From: an uncultured Clostridia bacterium
GTDB lineage: Bacteria > Bacillota > Clostridia > TANB77 > CAG-508
Length of the DNA stretch: 5,996 bases
Direction of reading: 5' to 3'
NCBI GenBank assembly: GCA_947625565.1
Contig: CANQOU010000079.1
Span: 1-5,996, forward strand
Shown: one piece after another, positions 5,621-5,996 of the stretch
How the letters are laid out: each line of letters begins with the position of its first letter
How positions within the stretch are numbered: position 1 is the stretch's first letter
Translations under genes and position numbers: made by a program
The notes under the pieces: generated by a model
The model's input: the letters and a program-made list of their open reading frames with translations, nothing else
Told to the model about the DNA's origin: nothing
The model's database searches: none

Positions 5621-5996
5621 AAAAATATAAAAAAGAAAAATATTAAAATATAGAAGTGTAAATAAATATGAAAAGATAAACCAACAGAAAAATTGTTTGC
5701 AAAATCAAACAAAAACAGTAAACATAAAACTAAAAAATAAGCAAAAAAGAAAAAAAGTATGTTTAAAACAAAAAAACACAAAAAGTAGCAGTCCCTATAT
5801 ATAAATAGATTACTCAAGAACCAAAAAATAAAAAAAGAGAAGATTATGAAATAAGAATAAAAAATAAATACAAAACGAGACTTCCAATGTAAATGTATAA
5901 AAAGGGCAAAACAAAAAAATAAGCTCAACCAAAAAATTAAAATAATAAAATAAAAGATAAAAAATAAATTAAGAATATTTCACAACTAAAAAATTA
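5621..5996. other. Extremely A-rich region without an intact gene
   Basis: After the third operon gene no intact reading frame or ribosome binding site is visible. The + strand is strikingly A-biased: by hand count 44 of 60 bases at 5701-5760 and 41 of 60 at 5821-5880, with about 7-8 T in each. Every + frame is cut by frequent TAA codons. A few peptide-like stretches occur in different frames, for example 27 codons at 5809-5889 (ITQEPKNKKREDYEIR then KNKYKTRLPM) and about 28 codons from 5861 (including RDFQCKCIKRAKQKNKLNQK). These may be remnants of a decayed fourth operon gene, or simply what A-rich DNA encodes. No convincing terminator for the operon was found. Confidence 0.45.
5693..5712 (-). 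terminator. Weak hairpin with a T-run on the minus strand
   Basis: TTGTTTG (5693-5699) pairs perfectly with CAAACAA (5706-5712) around a 6-nt loop. On the - strand the stem is followed by TTTTTC; on the + strand it is followed by A, not T. It could stop a transcript entering from beyond the right edge, but the 7-bp stem has only two G-C pairs and is weak. Confidence 0.2.

Noticed and set aside
5545..5928. 127-codon minus-strand reading frame rich in Phe, Ile and Leu
   Set aside because: It begins with TTG, has no ribosome binding site, overlaps the coding end of the third operon gene, and its composition is simply the complement of A-rich DNA.

Overview
The window comes from a very AT-rich, low-GC Gram-positive-type bacterium, most likely an uncultured member of the Clostridia. 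The evidence is a Firmicutes-style GyrB without the enterobacterial insertion, strong AGGAGG ribosome binding sites, a consensus sigma-A promoter, and coding strands rich in A and G with very few CG dinucleotides. The lineage is inferred from style. No marker here fixes the genus.

Layout: (1) Positions 1-1503 hold the 3' three-quarters or so of gyrB (DNA gyrase subunit B), cut by the window edge. It ends at a long hairpin (1507-1539) that probably acts as a terminator. (2) Positions 1540-2123 are a gene-free spacer of about 580 bp. Its first 380 bp are unlike the rest of the window: C exceeds G by about 2.5 to 1 on the + strand, and CG is no longer depleted. Its last 170 bp are A/T-rich and end in a strong promoter (TTGACA, 17 bp, TAGAAT), an inverted repeat covering the -35 box, and a perfect ribosome binding site. 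(3) Positions 2124-5620 are a tight three-gene operon on the + strand: a 189-aa protein resembling the first domain of VirB4/TraC-type ATPases, a 600-aa VirB4-family ATPase with intact Walker motifs, and a 369-aa protein that looks like a degenerate receiver domain joined to a CpaE/MinD-like domain lacking a P-loop. (4) Positions 5621-5996 are extremely A-rich, with no intact gene.

The operon is best read as the energising part of a type IV secretion or conjugation-like machine. The VirB4 protein would power substrate transfer or pilus assembly at the membrane. The small first protein supplies the N-terminal region normally fused to VirB4. The third protein may be a non-enzymatic partner or localisation factor. 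No relaxase, coupling protein, VirB6/VirB8-like membrane gene, integrase or attachment site is visible, so whether this is an integrated element or a resident chromosomal system cannot be decided here. The points most worth a second look are the split VirB4, the apparently dead CpaE-like partner, the possible operator over the operon promoter, and the unusual spacer after gyrB.
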